From contig CAWGRF010000024.1 in the NCBI GenBank assembly GCA_963824935.1, positions 62,001 to 126,000 on the forward strand: a DNA stretch of 64,000 nt. Reading direction: 5' to 3'. A program made the position numbers and the translations under genes. Positions within the stretch are counted from its first letter, which is position 1; each line of letters starts with the position of its first letter. The notes beneath the pieces are model-generated. The model made no database searches. It had not been told where the DNA came from and worked only from the letters and a program-made list of their open reading frames with translations. Origin of the DNA: JACCZX01 sp963824935 (GTDB taxonomy: Bacteria > Pseudomonadota > Gammaproteobacteria > Burkholderiales > Burkholderiaceae_F). Positions 19,576 through 29,922 of this stretch are shown in pieces.

Positions 19576-21840
19576 ATGGCACTCGACATGGGATTGATGT
19601 CCGTCAAGAAGAAGCCGAGGGAGCGGTCGAGACGCAATCGTGGCGATGCGTTTCGTGCATCCGGCGCATTGGACACGATGGCGCCGAGCACAACCACTGA
19701 CACCTCAGCACCGAAGACGGTCATGCTGGAACGCCCCAGCGGCCGGGCGATGCGATTCATGGACCGGCTGGTCGCGATGCGGCTGCCGGTTATCGGCAAC
19801 AAGCCCGTTAACACGCAGGTGCAGTTCCTGTTGGGTCTGCTGGCCACCTTCCTGCTTCTCTTCGTGCTGGTTCTGATCTTCGATACCCGGCTGGCGACCA
19901 ACGGCGCGCTGCAGATCGAGATCGTCGGCGACACGTTGATGCACACGCAACGTCTGGCCAAGGCGGCGCCGAACGCGGTTGAGGGTAACCGCGGCGCATT
20001 CGCCGAAGTCAAGGATAGCCGTGACGCGATCGCCGCCAACCTGGATGCGCTGATCAACGGTGATCCCAACCGCAGTCTGTCGGCGTCCAGAGGCGAGGGC
20101 ATGCAACCGGCGCTGCAGAAGTTACAGGATGGCTGGCGTGCCAGCGAGTCGGCGTCGTCGTTGATCTTGGCCAACGAGAAAGCCCTGTTGGCGTTTGGCG
20201 ATGTGATCAAGAGGATCAATGACGCGAGTCCGCGCCTGCAGCAGCTGACCGAAGAGATACTTGCATTGAAATTGCAAGGCGGCGCGTCGGCACGCGAGAT
20301 CGCCACCGCTGGCCAACTGGTCACGTTGACGCAACGGCTTGGCAAGAGTGCGAACTCGCTGGTCGCTGGCAACGTGGCGAACGCCGAAGTGGCGCTGACA
20401 CTTGGGCGCGACATCAATCAGTTCCGCGATTTGACACAGGCGCTCTTGACGGGCAGCGAAGCACTGCGTGTCAGTGCGGCGCCCGATTCTGAAACGCGCG
20501 TGCGGCTGCAGGAACTTGTGAAGGTGTACGGCGAATTTCAGAAGTCGATCGCCGGGGCGATCGGCAGTCTGCAGGCGATCGTGCAGGCGAAGGAAGCCGA
20601 GCTCGCCATCCTGCGCGACTCCGAAGTGATGCGGCAGCAGGTAAGTCAGTTGGGCGGGCTGTATGCGACGGAGCAACGCACGCGCGTATTCAACTTCTTG
20701 CTGATGGCGCTTTTTGGCAGCGGACTGTTGCTGGCCGGTTTGGCCATTTTCAAAGTGCTGCTGGAAGACACGCGCCAGCGCGCATCGGAAGCCGATGTTC
20801 AGCGGGTGCAGGCCGAGCGGCTCGAACAGGACGCGAAGAAGACCAACGACGTCAATCAGGCCGCCATTTTGCGATTGATGAACGAGCTGCAGGAAGTGGC
20901 CGACGGTAATCTGACGGTGCAGGCCACGGTGTCGGAAGACATCACCGGCGCCATTGCAGATTCGGTCAACTACACGGTCGAAGAGTTGCGCGGTCTGGTG
21001 GGTCGTATCAACAACACGGCTGAACAAGTCAACACCGCGTCCACGCAAGCGCGCGATATCGCGACGCGACTGCTAACGGCGTCCGAAGCGCAGTCGAAGG
21101 AAATCAAGGACACCGGCGACAAAGTGCTCAAGATGGCGTCGCAGATCAACGACGTCTCGAAGAGCGCAGGCGAATCGGCCAAGGTGGCGCGCGCATCGCT
21201 CGACGCGGCCGAGCGCGGTCAACGCGCAGTGTTCAATCAGATCAGCGGCATGAACGAGATCCGCGAGCAGATTCAGGAGACCGCGAAGCGCATTAAGCGG
21301 CTCGGTGAGTCGTCGCAGGAGATCGGCGAAATCGTCGAGCTGATTACCGACATTACGGAGCAGACCAACGTGCTGGCGCTGAATGCGGCGATTCAGGCGG
21401 CGTCTGCCGGTGAAGCAGGGCGCGGCTTTTCGGTGGTTGCCGAAGAGGTGCAGCGCTTGGCGGATCGCTCTGCCGAGGCAGCTAAACAGATCGGCGCGCT
21501 GGTGCGCACGATTCAGACCGATACGCAGGACGCAGTGGCGGCGATGGAAAAGAGCACGCAGGGTGTGGTCGAGGGTGCGAAGCTGTCGGATGCGGCAGGC
21601 AACGCGCTGTCGGACATCGGCCGCGTCTCGCGCCAGTTGACCGACCAGGTTGAGCGCATCGCCTCGGCCACCAATGATCAGGCGCAATCGGCCGGCGGTG
21701 TCGCGCACTCGATCGAGCGCATTTTGTCGGTGACAGAACAGACCTCGCAAGGCACGCGGCAGGCGGCGCAATCGATTGGACAGCTGGCGACGCTTGCGCG
21801 TGAACTGAAGGCTTCAGTGGCGCGTTTCCGCGTTGGATAA
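19576..21840 (+). CDS. pilJ: Methyl-accepting chemoreceptor PilJ
   Basis: 754-residue receptor of the Pil-Chp system. A cytoplasmic N-terminus of ~80 residues is followed by a transmembrane helix (about 84-104), a long helical periplasmic sensor with two PilJ-type repeats, a second membrane helix (about 375-393), a HAMP-like linker and a methyl-accepting signalling domain. The hairpin tip TDITEQTNVLALNAAIQAAS followed by GRGFSVVAEEVQRLA is intact. A gtggagg ribosome site precedes ATG 19576. The long N-terminal cytoplasmic extension rich in Lys/Arg is a little unusual. Confidence 0.95.
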   Translation: MALDMGLMSVKKKPRERSRRNRGDAFRASGALDTMAPSTTTDTSAPKTVMLERPSGRAMRFMDRLVAMRLPVIGNKPVNTQVQFLLGLLATFLLLFVLVLIFDTRLATNGALQIEIVGDTLMHTQRLAKAAPNAVEGNRGAFAEVKDSRDAIAANLDALINGDPNRSLSASRGEGMQPALQKLQDGWRASESASSLILANEKALLAFGDVIKRINDASPRLQQLTEEILALKLQGGASAREIATAGQLVTLTQRLGKSANSLVAGNVANAEVALTLGRDINQFRDLTQALLTGSEALRVSAAPDSETRVRLQELVKVYGEFQKSIAGAIGSLQAIVQAKEAELAILRDSEVMRQQVSQLGGLYATEQRTRVFNFLLMALFGSGLLLAGLAIFKVLLEDTRQRASEADVQRVQAERLEQDAKKTNDVNQAAILRLMNELQEVADGNLTVQATVSEDITGAIADSVNYTVEELRGLVGRINNTAEQVNTASTQARDIATRLLTASEAQSKEIKDTGDKVLKMASQINDVSKSAGESAKVARASLDAAERGQRAVFNQISGMNEIREQIQETAKRIKRLGESSQEIGEIVELITDITEQTNVLALNAAIQAASAGEAGRGFSVVAEEVQRLADRSAEAAKQIGALVRTIQTDTQDAVAAMEKSTQGVVEGAKLSDAAGNALSDIGRVSRQLTDQVERIASATNDQAQSAGGVAHSIERILSVTEQTSQGTRQAAQSIGQLATLARELKASVARFRVG

Positions 21841-21973
21841 CGGCGCACAAGGTACATCTACGTTTGTGTGCGATTGGTTGGCGAGAAACTGCTGGCGGCG
21901 CCAGACATTTCTCGAAGGTAACGGCACGCAGGGGGCGGGCTCGCACACGTGATCGCGATAGTCGAGGAATTCA

Positions 21974-24900
21974 ATGGCAGAAAAGCACGATCCTAATCAG
22001 TTGGTGGGCGCCGCACCGGACATCGCGCCGCTGGCATGGGTCATGGACGAGATTCGCCACTCGCTCAACGAGGCGGTCAACGGCCTGAAGGCGTTCGTTG
22101 CCAGCAAGCAAGACGTCGACAGCCTGCGCGGTGCGCGCAATCAGATTCATCAAGCGAACGGTGCATTGCAGTTGCTCGATCTGCGCGGTGTTGCGTTGGT
22201 TACCGAAGCGGTTGAACAGCTGACGCGGCGCTTCGAGGCTGACCCGAAGGAGTGTTCGCCGGATCCCGTGCGCACGATCGAAACCGCGTTGTCGGCGGTG
22301 GTGGCGTACCTCGAAGGCCTCTTGTCCGGCCGGCCGAATCAGCCGATCAGACTGTTTCCCTACTACCGCGATGTACTGCAGCTGAATCAGGCCGCCCGGG
22401 TTCACCCTGCCGACCTTGTCTTCCCTGACCTTTCGCGCCGACCCGCGTTTCATCAAATCGAAGCGCGCAACTTCACGCCGCGCCAATTGCGCGATCGCCG
22501 CGCGCGGTTCGAGCTGGGATTACTCGGCTTCCTCCGCAATTCGGACGACGCGGCTCCACGCAAGCGGATGCGCGACGCGCTCGCGGATCTCGAACACATG
22601 CCGCAGCGGGGCCTGGCGCGAAGTTTCTGGTGGATCGCGCGCGGATTGCTGGAAGCGCTGGAAGCGGGCGCAGTCGCAGTCGATGTCGATTTAAAGCGCG
22701 TGCTGGCGCGGCTCAATCTGCAATTGCGCCGGATGATCGAAGGCGGTGGCGCGGTCGCCGAGCGGCTGATGGTCGACGCGCTGTACTACGTCGGCCGTGC
22801 GCAGGGTACTTTGCCGCGTGTAATCGAGGTCAAACGCCTGTATGGACTCGACGCGCTGATCCCGGCGGACTTTGAGCGCGCGAGTCTCACGGCGCTCGAC
22901 GCCGATGCGCTGCGCGCGTTGAAGGAAGCCCTGGTGCAGGCCAAGCAGCTGTGGGGCCAGATCGTTGCGGGTTCCGGGGATACGACGAAGTTCGAACACG
23001 AAATTGGCCTCGCGCGCGAAACGTCGCGCAAGCTGCAGGCGCGACCGCTGGTTGCGATGATCGAGGCAATCGGCCGAGTCAGCAAAGAGTTTTCCGGTCT
23101 TCCGCCCAACGTGCGCGAGGCGGTCGGGTTGGAAATCGCCTCGGCGCTTTTGTTTGTCGACCTTGGCGTTGATGAGCTGCCGCAGATCGAATCCGAGTAC
23201 GAAGGGCGCGCCCTGCTGGTGATGGACCGGCTCGCGAAAGCACGCAACGGTCAGCCGTTGCCGCAAGCGGGGCCGTGGATGTCGGAGCTGGCGCGTCGGG
23301 CGCAGGACCGCTTGACGATGGGCACCGTGGTCGCGGAAACGCAGGCCACGCTGCGCGAAATCGAGCAGCGACTCGATCGCTTTTTCCGCAATCCGCTGGA
23401 GCGCACAGATCTGCCCAGCACGACCGGGATGTTCGATCAGGTGTGCGGCGTGCTTTCGCTGCTCGGATACGACGAGCCGGTCGCAGCGCTGCGCAATGTT
23501 CAAACATCGATCGCGCGCTTTTCCGATGCGACCGTGGCACCGGAGCCCGACGAGTTTGGTCGCATTGCGCAGAATCTCGGCGCCATCGGCTTCTTTGTCG
23601 AAAGCGTCGGGCAGGACGCCGATCGTCCGCGCGGCATGTTCCGCTATGACCCGGTCACTGGAATTTTCAGCGCCGATCTCGGCCAGTTGCAGGCGGCCGA
23701 TACGGTTAGCGCACCCGCGGACGACGATTACATCGCGCCGCGCACGATCGACATTCGTTTGCCTGACGCAAGGCGAGAGGGCAACGTCGAAGCAGCGGCA
23801 CGCAGGACGCTCGAAACCGCGCATACGTATGCCGCGCGCCTGGTGCAGGTGGCCGGTGATGCCCGCGCGATCGAAGAGCTCGAGCGCCTGTTGCCGATGC
23901 TGGCCAACGAGGCCGATCTGCTTGACAACGAGCCGCTGAAACAAAACGCGACGCGCGCAGCGCAGTTGCTTGAACAGCTGAAGGAAACGCATCTGCCCGA
24001 ACACGCAGCCGAACTCGAGCAAGTGCTGGCACCGCCGCGCGCCCCGGAGACACCGCAGCCCACGGCACCGCTGCCGGCGTCCGCGGCGGCGGCTGACGAC
24101 GAGCTGCGCCAGATTTTCGTGGAGGAAGCGTGCGACGTGCTTGACAGCATCACCGAGCAACTGGAGGTGCTGCGTTCAACGCGCGATGATCAGGCGACAT
24201 TGACGACCGTGCGCCGTGCATTTCACACGCTCAAGGGTTCGAGCCGCATGGTCGGCTTTAAAACCGTCGGCGAAGGCGCCTGGGCGGTCGAGCAGTGTTT
24301 CAATCTGTGGCTCGCGCAGGAGCGTGCAGCGAGCGACGATCTTCTCGATCTCGCCGATGGTGCGCAGCGCGTGATTCGCGACTGGGTCGATCAGATCGCA
24401 CGCCACCCTGCGGCAGAACCGGATCCAATCCCGTTGGTGCGGGCCGCGCAAACAGTGCGCGAAGGTGGTGCGTTCGAATACCCGCACGCATTGCCGGGAA
24501 TGCCAGCAACCCCAAAGTCTGACGGCAGCGCGCCGGCAGTGGTTACTGACGCGCTGCCGGCGAACGCCAATGGGCTCGATCTCGAATTGGCGGATTTCGA
24601 TGACAACACCGTCGGCGAGGCACTAGCCCCGCGAGATGACGCTGAAGCGTCGGCCGCACCATCGCCGCGTGTGCTTGAAGCGCCTGATTGGACCTTCGAC
24701 ATCAAGAGGACTGCGCCACCAGCCGAGCACGTTGAAGCGGCCGCTGCTGCAGAACCGGGAGGCGAAGAGATCAAGCGCGTCGGCCCCCTCGAAATCAGCC
24801 ATGGGCTCTATACGATCTTTCTGACCGAGGCCGATGAGTGCATTCGCGTGCTCGCAAACGACATCGCCGAATGGCGCTACGAGCCCACGCGGGCAGTAAC

Positions 24901-27855
24901 ACCTAACATCATGCGGCGTGCGCACTCGCTATCCGGAATTTCGAAGACGGTAGGACTGGCGCCCGTCGTTGCGGTCGCCGAGCCGCTGGATGGTTTGATG
25001 CGTACGTTGACGTCGAGGCACCTGGCGCTGACGCCAGCGCAGTTCGATACGCTTGAAAGAGCAACCGATCGGGTGCGTGGCATGTTGCACCAGTTCGCCG
25101 CTGGCATTTATCCAGATGAAGCGCCGCTCGACGCGGGTGCGTTGCACGATCTGGTGTCGGTCGTGCGGGCGAGCAGTGCCCTGCATGACGATGCGCAGAC
25201 CGGGTCCGCGCTGCATCTGGTTCAACTCGACGCATCGGCCGAAGAGGATATGCCGGCGTCGGACGAGTTGGAGGTCATCGAGCCCGCGGACGCCGCGCTC
25301 GGTGACGTCGAGGCGGTTGCGCAAGCAAGTGTGGCGCACGAAGACTTCGCCGCAGAGCCCGCCGAGGAACCCGTCCCGGCGTTTACCGAGCGAAGGGCTG
25401 TAGAAAGAAAAGTTAACGACGCAGACGTCAATGAGTCTGAAGTTCCCTCGGAGGCCGAACAGCCCGCCATTTCACGCCTGCATGACGAGCTCGACGCCGA
25501 TCTGTTGCACATCTTTCTGACCGAAGCCGCCGAGCTGCTGCCGTCGGTCGCCACCAACTTGCGCGGGTTGGCTAGCAATCCAAACGATGGTGAGCTGGCG
25601 CGCGACTTGATGCGCAAGTTGCACACGGTAAAGGGCAGCGCGCGGATGGCCGGCGCGATGCGCCTCGGCGAAGCGGTGCACGAGATGGAAACGAGGATGG
25701 AGGCGGCGATGCAGTTGGCCGATGTGCCTCGCATCATCATCGACGATCTGCATACGCAGTATGACCATGCGATGGCGCTGTATGACGAGCTGCACGACCC
25801 CGTCGCCGCACCAGCCGAAGCGCCGGCTCGGCAGTCAGTGAGCCGTCTCTGGCGCCGGTCTTCGACCTCGCCGCGGCGCGCGCCGACGGCAAAGCCGAAG
25901 CGCAGCGCAAAGATTCGCCTGCTGTGGCGCCGCTCGCTCCGGTGGGTGGCGAGCTTGCCGCCACGTTGACTACTGCGCCGGCGGGCACGCAGCCGGCCCA
26001 CACTTTCATCCGCGTGCGCTCCGACATACTCGACAAGCTCGTTGACCAGGCGGGCGAGGTATCGATCGCGCGCTCGAAGCTAGAGAACGAAGTCGGAACG
26101 ATCAAAGGCTCATTGACGGACCTGACCGAAAACATCTCGCGCCTGCGCGCGCAGCTGCGCGAAGTCGAGATCCAGGCCGATGCGCAGATCCAGGCACGCG
26201 GCGACAAGCTGTCACGCGAATCGGCGGACTTTGATCCGCTCGAGTTCGATCGATACACGCGCCTGCAGGAGCTGACCCGCATGCTCGCCGAATCGGTTGA
26301 AGACGTGGCGATGGTCCAAAGCAACATGCTCAAGGGCCTGCAGAGCGCGGACACCGATCTGACGTCGCAGTCGCGCCTGACGCGCGACCTGCAGCAGCAA
26401 CTGATGCGCGTGCGGCTGGTACCGTTTTCGAACGTATCCGAGCGCTTGTATCGCGTCGCGCGGCAAGCGGCGAAAGAGCTCGACAAGCGCGTCAACCTCG
26501 ACATTCGCGGCGCGACGACGGAGCTCGATCGCGGTGTGCTCGAAAAAATGGCGGGGCCATTTGAACATCTGATTCGCAACTCGATCGTGCACGGACTCGA
26601 AACGCCCGCTGAGCGGCGTGCCGCCGGCAAGCCCGAGGCCGGCGAACTGACGCTCGATGTGCGGCAGGAGGGCAACGAGATCATCGTCGTCATCAACGAC
26701 GACGGTGCGGGGCTCAATCTGGAGCGAATTCAGGCGCGCGCGATCGAGCGTCAGCTGGTGGCAGCCGATCAAGAGCTCAGTGACCGCGAGTTAATGGAGC
26801 TGATCTTCCAGCCCGGGTTTACGACCGCCACCGAGGTCACCGAGCTTGCCGGCCGCGGTGTTGGCATGGACGTGGTGCGCGCCGAGCTCGCGTCTTTCGG
26901 CGGACGCATTTCGGTATCGAGCGAAAGCGGGCGCGGTACGCGCTTCACACTTTATCTGCCGATGACGCTGGCGATTGCGCAGGTGGTTCTGGTGCGCGTT
27001 GCCGGGCGGCGTTACGCGGTTCCGGCCGGCATGGTCGAACAGGTGCGTCGCTATCGTCCGGCCGTTTTGCTGGCCGCGTTGACCGATGGAATGATTGAAA
27101 TTCCGCCGGTCGGTGCGATCGTGTTGCGGCCGTTGACGCAGCTGCTCGGCGAAGAAACAACGCCACATCTTGCGAGGCAAACACCGGTGGTGCTGCTGCG
27201 CTCCGGCGACGATCGCCTTGCAATCGCGGTCGACGAGGTTTCGAGCAGTCAGGAGGTCGTGGTCAAGAGCGTCGGTGTGCAGGTCGCCCGGCTCGCCGGC
27301 ATTCTCGGCGCAACGATTCTTGGCAACGGCGAGATCGTATTGATCGTCAATCCGGTGCAGCTGATCACGCGCGCACCGGAGCCGCCCGCGGTCTTTGATG
27401 TTGCGCCCGACGCCCGCGACGAGGCAAAGGCGGCGCAGAAGAGAATCGATCACGTCACCGAGTTATCAACGTCGACCGTGCCCACCGTGATGGTGGTCGA
27501 CGATTCACTGACCGTGCGACGAGTGACGCAACGGTTGCTTGAGCGGCAGGGCTACACGGTGCTGCTTGCCAAGGACGGTGTCGATGCGTTGCGGCAGTTG
27601 CAGGATGTAACGCCCGACATCATGCTGGTCGACATTGAAATGCCGCGCATGGATGGTTATGACTTGACGCGCAACGTGCGCGGCAATAAGGGCACGGCCG
27701 AAATTCCGATCATCATGATCACGTCGCGCACCGCGGAAAAGCATCGGAGCATGGCGTTCGAGCTCGGTGTCAACGAATACCTGGGCAAGCCGTATCAGGA
27801 AGACGAGCTGCTGAAGTTTATTAAGCAGTACTTGGCGGAGCGCGCTACAGCGTAG
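21974..27855 (+). CDS. pilL: Hybrid chemosensory histidine kinase PilL/ChpA (one frameshift)
   Basis: Giant CheA-type kinase of the Pil-Chp system. Phosphotransfer (Hpt) modules are visible at His59 (NQIHQANGALQ, divergent), His751 (FHTLKGSSRMVG), His984 (AHSLSGISKTVG) and His1217 (LHTVKGSARMAG). They are followed by the dimerisation helices, a GHKL ATPase (HLIRNSIVHGLE, GRGVGMDVV, SGRGTRFTLYLP), a CheW domain and a C-terminal receiver (MLVDIEMPRMDGYD). The first frame ends at 25969, but from about 25840 the true coding is in another frame (SEPSLAPVFDLAAARADGK); a single missing base near 25830-25845 explains it. Restored length ~1960 residues. No methyltransferase or methylesterase gene follows. 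Confidence 0.92.
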
Positions 27856-27906
27856 CGCGGCTCTCGCTTCATCGCGTAAACGGTCGCTGCTCTGCGATTT
27901 CTAACG

Positions 27907-28097
27907 CAGCAGCGGCTGGCGCAGCTGCGCCGCTGAGACGTCGGGCACTTCGTGCCTCCTCTGCGGTACTCGCCGAGGCGCCGGGCCTGCAAACTCGCTC
28001 CCTGCAGTCGCTCAAACAGGCAGGCCCGAAAGCCCGCGCCTCGGCTCCGCTCCTCGACGACGCCTCAAAGGCGGCTCAGCTGCGCCAGCCGCTGCTG
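27907..28097. repeat. Perfect 21-bp inverted repeat closing a ~190-bp hairpin
   Basis: Bases 27907-27927 and 28077-28097 are exact reverse complements over 21 positions, so the whole segment between them can fold back. Inside it the halves GGGCCTGC (27983-27990) and GCAGGCCC (28020-28027) form a second stem. It begins about 50 bases after the pilL stop. No T-run follows, so it is not a normal terminator; it looks like a composite palindromic intergenic element. Confidence 0.75.
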
Positions 28098-28292
28098 TTG
28101 CGACATAGTCACGACGTGTGAACTCCCTTCTCTTTTTCCCGAAACGTGACACTGCCTCGCGCGCAGGCGTTGGGCGGAGATGACCTGCCTTTAGGACGTC
28201 GTCGAGGAGCGGAGCGGCAGCGGGTCTCTAAGGGCCTGCCTGTTTGAGCGCAGCGAGTTTGCAGGCCCGCCGCTGGCGCGAGTACCGCAGAG
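27959..28292. repeat. Pair of ~100-bp inverted repeat arms
   Basis: Arm A (27959-28062) and arm B (28197-28292) are inverted copies of one another. Three exact blocks line up: 28044-28062 with 28197-28215 (19 bp), 28009-28027 with 28232-28250 (19 bp), and 27983-27999 with 28252-28268 (17 bp); the outer ends share CTCTGCGGTACTCG. The 134-base centre holds no open frame of note. The two arms look like two opposed copies of a dispersed palindromic repeat. With its neighbours it fills the gene-free stretch 27856-28396; I see no transposase. Confidence 0.8.
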
Positions 28293-28330
28293 CAGTCGCG
28301 AAGCGACCGACGTCCAGGCAGGGCAGCTCC

Positions 28331-28376
28331 GCCCAGCGCCTGCGCGCTGCGATGCCCAGCGCCCGCGCGCTGCGAT
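28331..28376. repeat. Tandem 23-bp direct repeat, two copies
   Basis: Bases 28331-28353 and 28354-28376 are adjacent copies of the same 23-base unit with one mismatch (t/c). They end 20 bases before the yqgE start, so they lie in its leader or promoter. Without spacers they cannot be a CRISPR array; they look like a simple slippage duplication. Confidence 0.8.
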
Positions 28377-28396
28377 GCCGTTTACAATCCGCCCTC

Positions 28397-28978
28397 ATGC
28401 CGAGCGAACCGAAGGTCCATGCTCCGCTGGACCTGAAGCATCAGTTCCTCATCGCCATGCCCGCCATGGCGGATACCAACTTTGAGCGTTCCGTTGTCTA
28501 CGTCTGCGATCACAGTGATCGCGGCGCGCTTGGCTTGGTGATCAATCGGCCGACCGATGTTACGTTGGGCGCGCTGTTCGCTCGTGTCGATCTGAAGCTC
28601 GAGATCGCGCCGCGCAAGGATGATCCCGTTTACTTCGGCGGGCCGGTGCAAACCGAGCGCGGCTTTGTGCTGCATGGCGCGAGCACGAATTACAGCTCCA
28701 CATTGGCGATTTCGGACGAGATCTCGCTGACCACATCCAAGGACGTGCTGGAAGCGATCGCCGAAGGCGGCGGCCCCGACAAAGTGCTGGTCACGCTCGG
28801 CTACGCGGGGTGGGGCGCGGGCCAGCTGGAAAGCGAAATCGCGCAGAACGCATGGCTGACGGTGAGTGCTGCATCACAGATCATCTTCGACGTGCCGGCC
28901 GATGAAAAGTACAACGCGGCGTTGAGGCTGCTGGGCATCGACAGCTCGCAGTTGACGGGACAGTCCGGTCATGCGTGA
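28397..28978 (+). CDS. yqgE: UPF0301 family protein YqgE
   Basis: 193-residue member of the YqgE/AlgH family, conserved in proteobacteria but without an agreed function. Family marks are LKHQFLIAMPAMADTNFERS, YVCDHSDRGALGLVINRP, YFGGPVQTERGFVLH and LGYAGWGAGQLESE. ATG 28397 is chosen because it gives the family N-terminus; upstream in-frame codons run through the repeat block. First gene of the yqgE-ruvX-pyrR-pyrB-pyrC'-plsC operon, with overlapping starts and stops throughout. Confidence 0.95.
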   Translation: MPSEPKVHAPLDLKHQFLIAMPAMADTNFERSVVYVCDHSDRGALGLVINRPTDVTLGALFARVDLKLEIAPRKDDPVYFGGPVQTERGFVLHGASTNYSSTLAISDEISLTTSKDVLEAIAEGGGPDKVLVTLGYAGWGAGQLESEIAQNAWLTVSAASQIIFDVPADEKYNAALRLLGIDSSQLTGQSGHA

Positions 28979-29039
28979 CCTGACCGGTCATGCACCCATC
29001 CGTCCCTCGATCCATTCCTCCTCCGTTCCTCCGCTCTTG

Positions 29040-29426
29040 ATGATCGACGGCGTCGTGCTGGCCTTTGACTTTGGCGCGCGGCGCATCGGTGTTGCGATCG
29101 GCAACGGGTTGACTCGTCAGGCGCGGCCATTGACGAGCATCGACGCCGCTCAGAACGACGCTCGTTGGACCGCGATGGACGCACTGATCAACGAGTGGGC
29201 GCCGGCGGCGTTAGTGATCGGAATTCCGCGCCATCCCGATAATGCGCCACATGCGATGACCGCGCGCTGCGAACGATTCGCGCGCCAGCTCGAAGGCCGG
29301 TATCGGGTGCCGGTCGCGCGCATCGATGAGCGCTACAGCTCGGCCGCGGCTGAGGGCGCCGATGATGTCGACGCTGCGGCGGCCGCCATCATTCTTCAGC
29401 AGTGGTTCGACGGTCACGATGCTTGA
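29040..29426 (+). CDS. ruvX: Putative pre-16S rRNA nuclease (YqgF/RuvX)
   Basis: 128-residue RNase-H-fold protein of the YqgF family, needed for maturing the 5' end of 16S rRNA; also called RuvX. It shows VVLAFDFGARRIGVAIG with the catalytic Asp, the ARPL segment, LVIGIPRHPD, IDERYSS and DDVDAAAAAIILQQWF with the late acidic residues. ATG 29040 gives the normal short N-terminus; ATG 28971, which overlaps the yqgE stop, would add 23 residues. Its stop overlaps the pyrR start. Confidence 0.92.
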   Translation: MIDGVVLAFDFGARRIGVAIGNGLTRQARPLTSIDAAQNDARWTAMDALINEWAPAALVIGIPRHPDNAPHAMTARCERFARQLEGRYRVPVARIDERYSSAAAEGADDVDAAAAAIILQQWFDGHDA

Positions 29427-29922
29427 GCTCGACGCTGAAGCGATCTACCGCCAACTGGCGCAGCGCGTGCGCGAGCACTATGGCGGCACGCCGCTGCATC
29501 TGGTCGGCGTGCACACCGGCGGCGTCTGGCTCGCCGAGCGGCTCCGACGCGAATTGAATGTCGAAGCACCGGTCGGCATCCTCGACGTTTCCTTCTATCG
29601 CGACGACTTTGATCAATCCGGATTGAAGTCCGCCGTGCGGCCGTCACAGATTGCTTTCGACGTCGCCGGCAGTCGCATCCTGCTGGTCGACGACGTGCTT
29701 TTCACCGGCCGCACCGTACGTGCTGCGATGAACGAGATATTCGATTACGGGCGGCCCGCGAAAATCGATCTGGCGGTGCTGATCGACCGTGGCGGGCGCG
29801 AGCTGCCGATCGCAGCCAGCGTGGTCGGCGCGACGATCGAGCTGCCGGCTACGGTCAGCGTTGTGCTGGCGCGCGACGATGCCGACAAGCTGCATCTGAC
29901 GATGGAAACCCGTGGTGAGTAA
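29419..29922 (+). CDS. pyrR: PyrR bifunctional pyrimidine regulator/uracil phosphoribosyltransferase
   Basis: 167-residue phosphoribosyltransferase-fold protein. PyrR makes UMP from uracil and PRPP and in Gram-positives also binds pyr mRNA. The PRPP loop ILLVDDVLFTGRTVRAAM (near residue 93), LVGVHTGGVWLAERL near 27 and DLAVLIDRGGRELPI near 121 are all clear. ATG 29419 overlaps the ruvX stop; its own stop overlaps the GTG start of pyrB. I found no attenuator-like leader in this operon, so regulation by RNA binding is not supported here. Confidence 0.94.
   Translation: MLELDAEAIYRQLAQRVREHYGGTPLHLVGVHTGGVWLAERLRRELNVEAPVGILDVSFYRDDFDQSGLKSAVRPSQIAFDVAGSRILLVDDVLFTGRTVRAAMNEIFDYGRPAKIDLAVLIDRGGRELPIAASVVGATIELPATVSVVLARDDADKLHLTMETRGE

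Noticed and set aside
22691..24160. 489-codon open frame antisense to pilL
   Set aside because: Arg/Gln-rich composition typical of a reverse-strand shadow in GC-rich DNA.
27835..27870. GCGCTA/TAGCGC hairpin at the pilL stop as terminator
   Set aside because: Stem overlaps the stop codon and no T-run follows.
28331..28376. Possible mini-CRISPR for the orphan Cas6e-like enzyme
   Set aside because: Two units only, directly adjacent, with no spacer between them and 17 kb from the gene.
28293..28396. PyrR-type attenuator before the pyr operon
   Set aside because: No terminator/antiterminator pair or PyrR-binding loop could be recognised.
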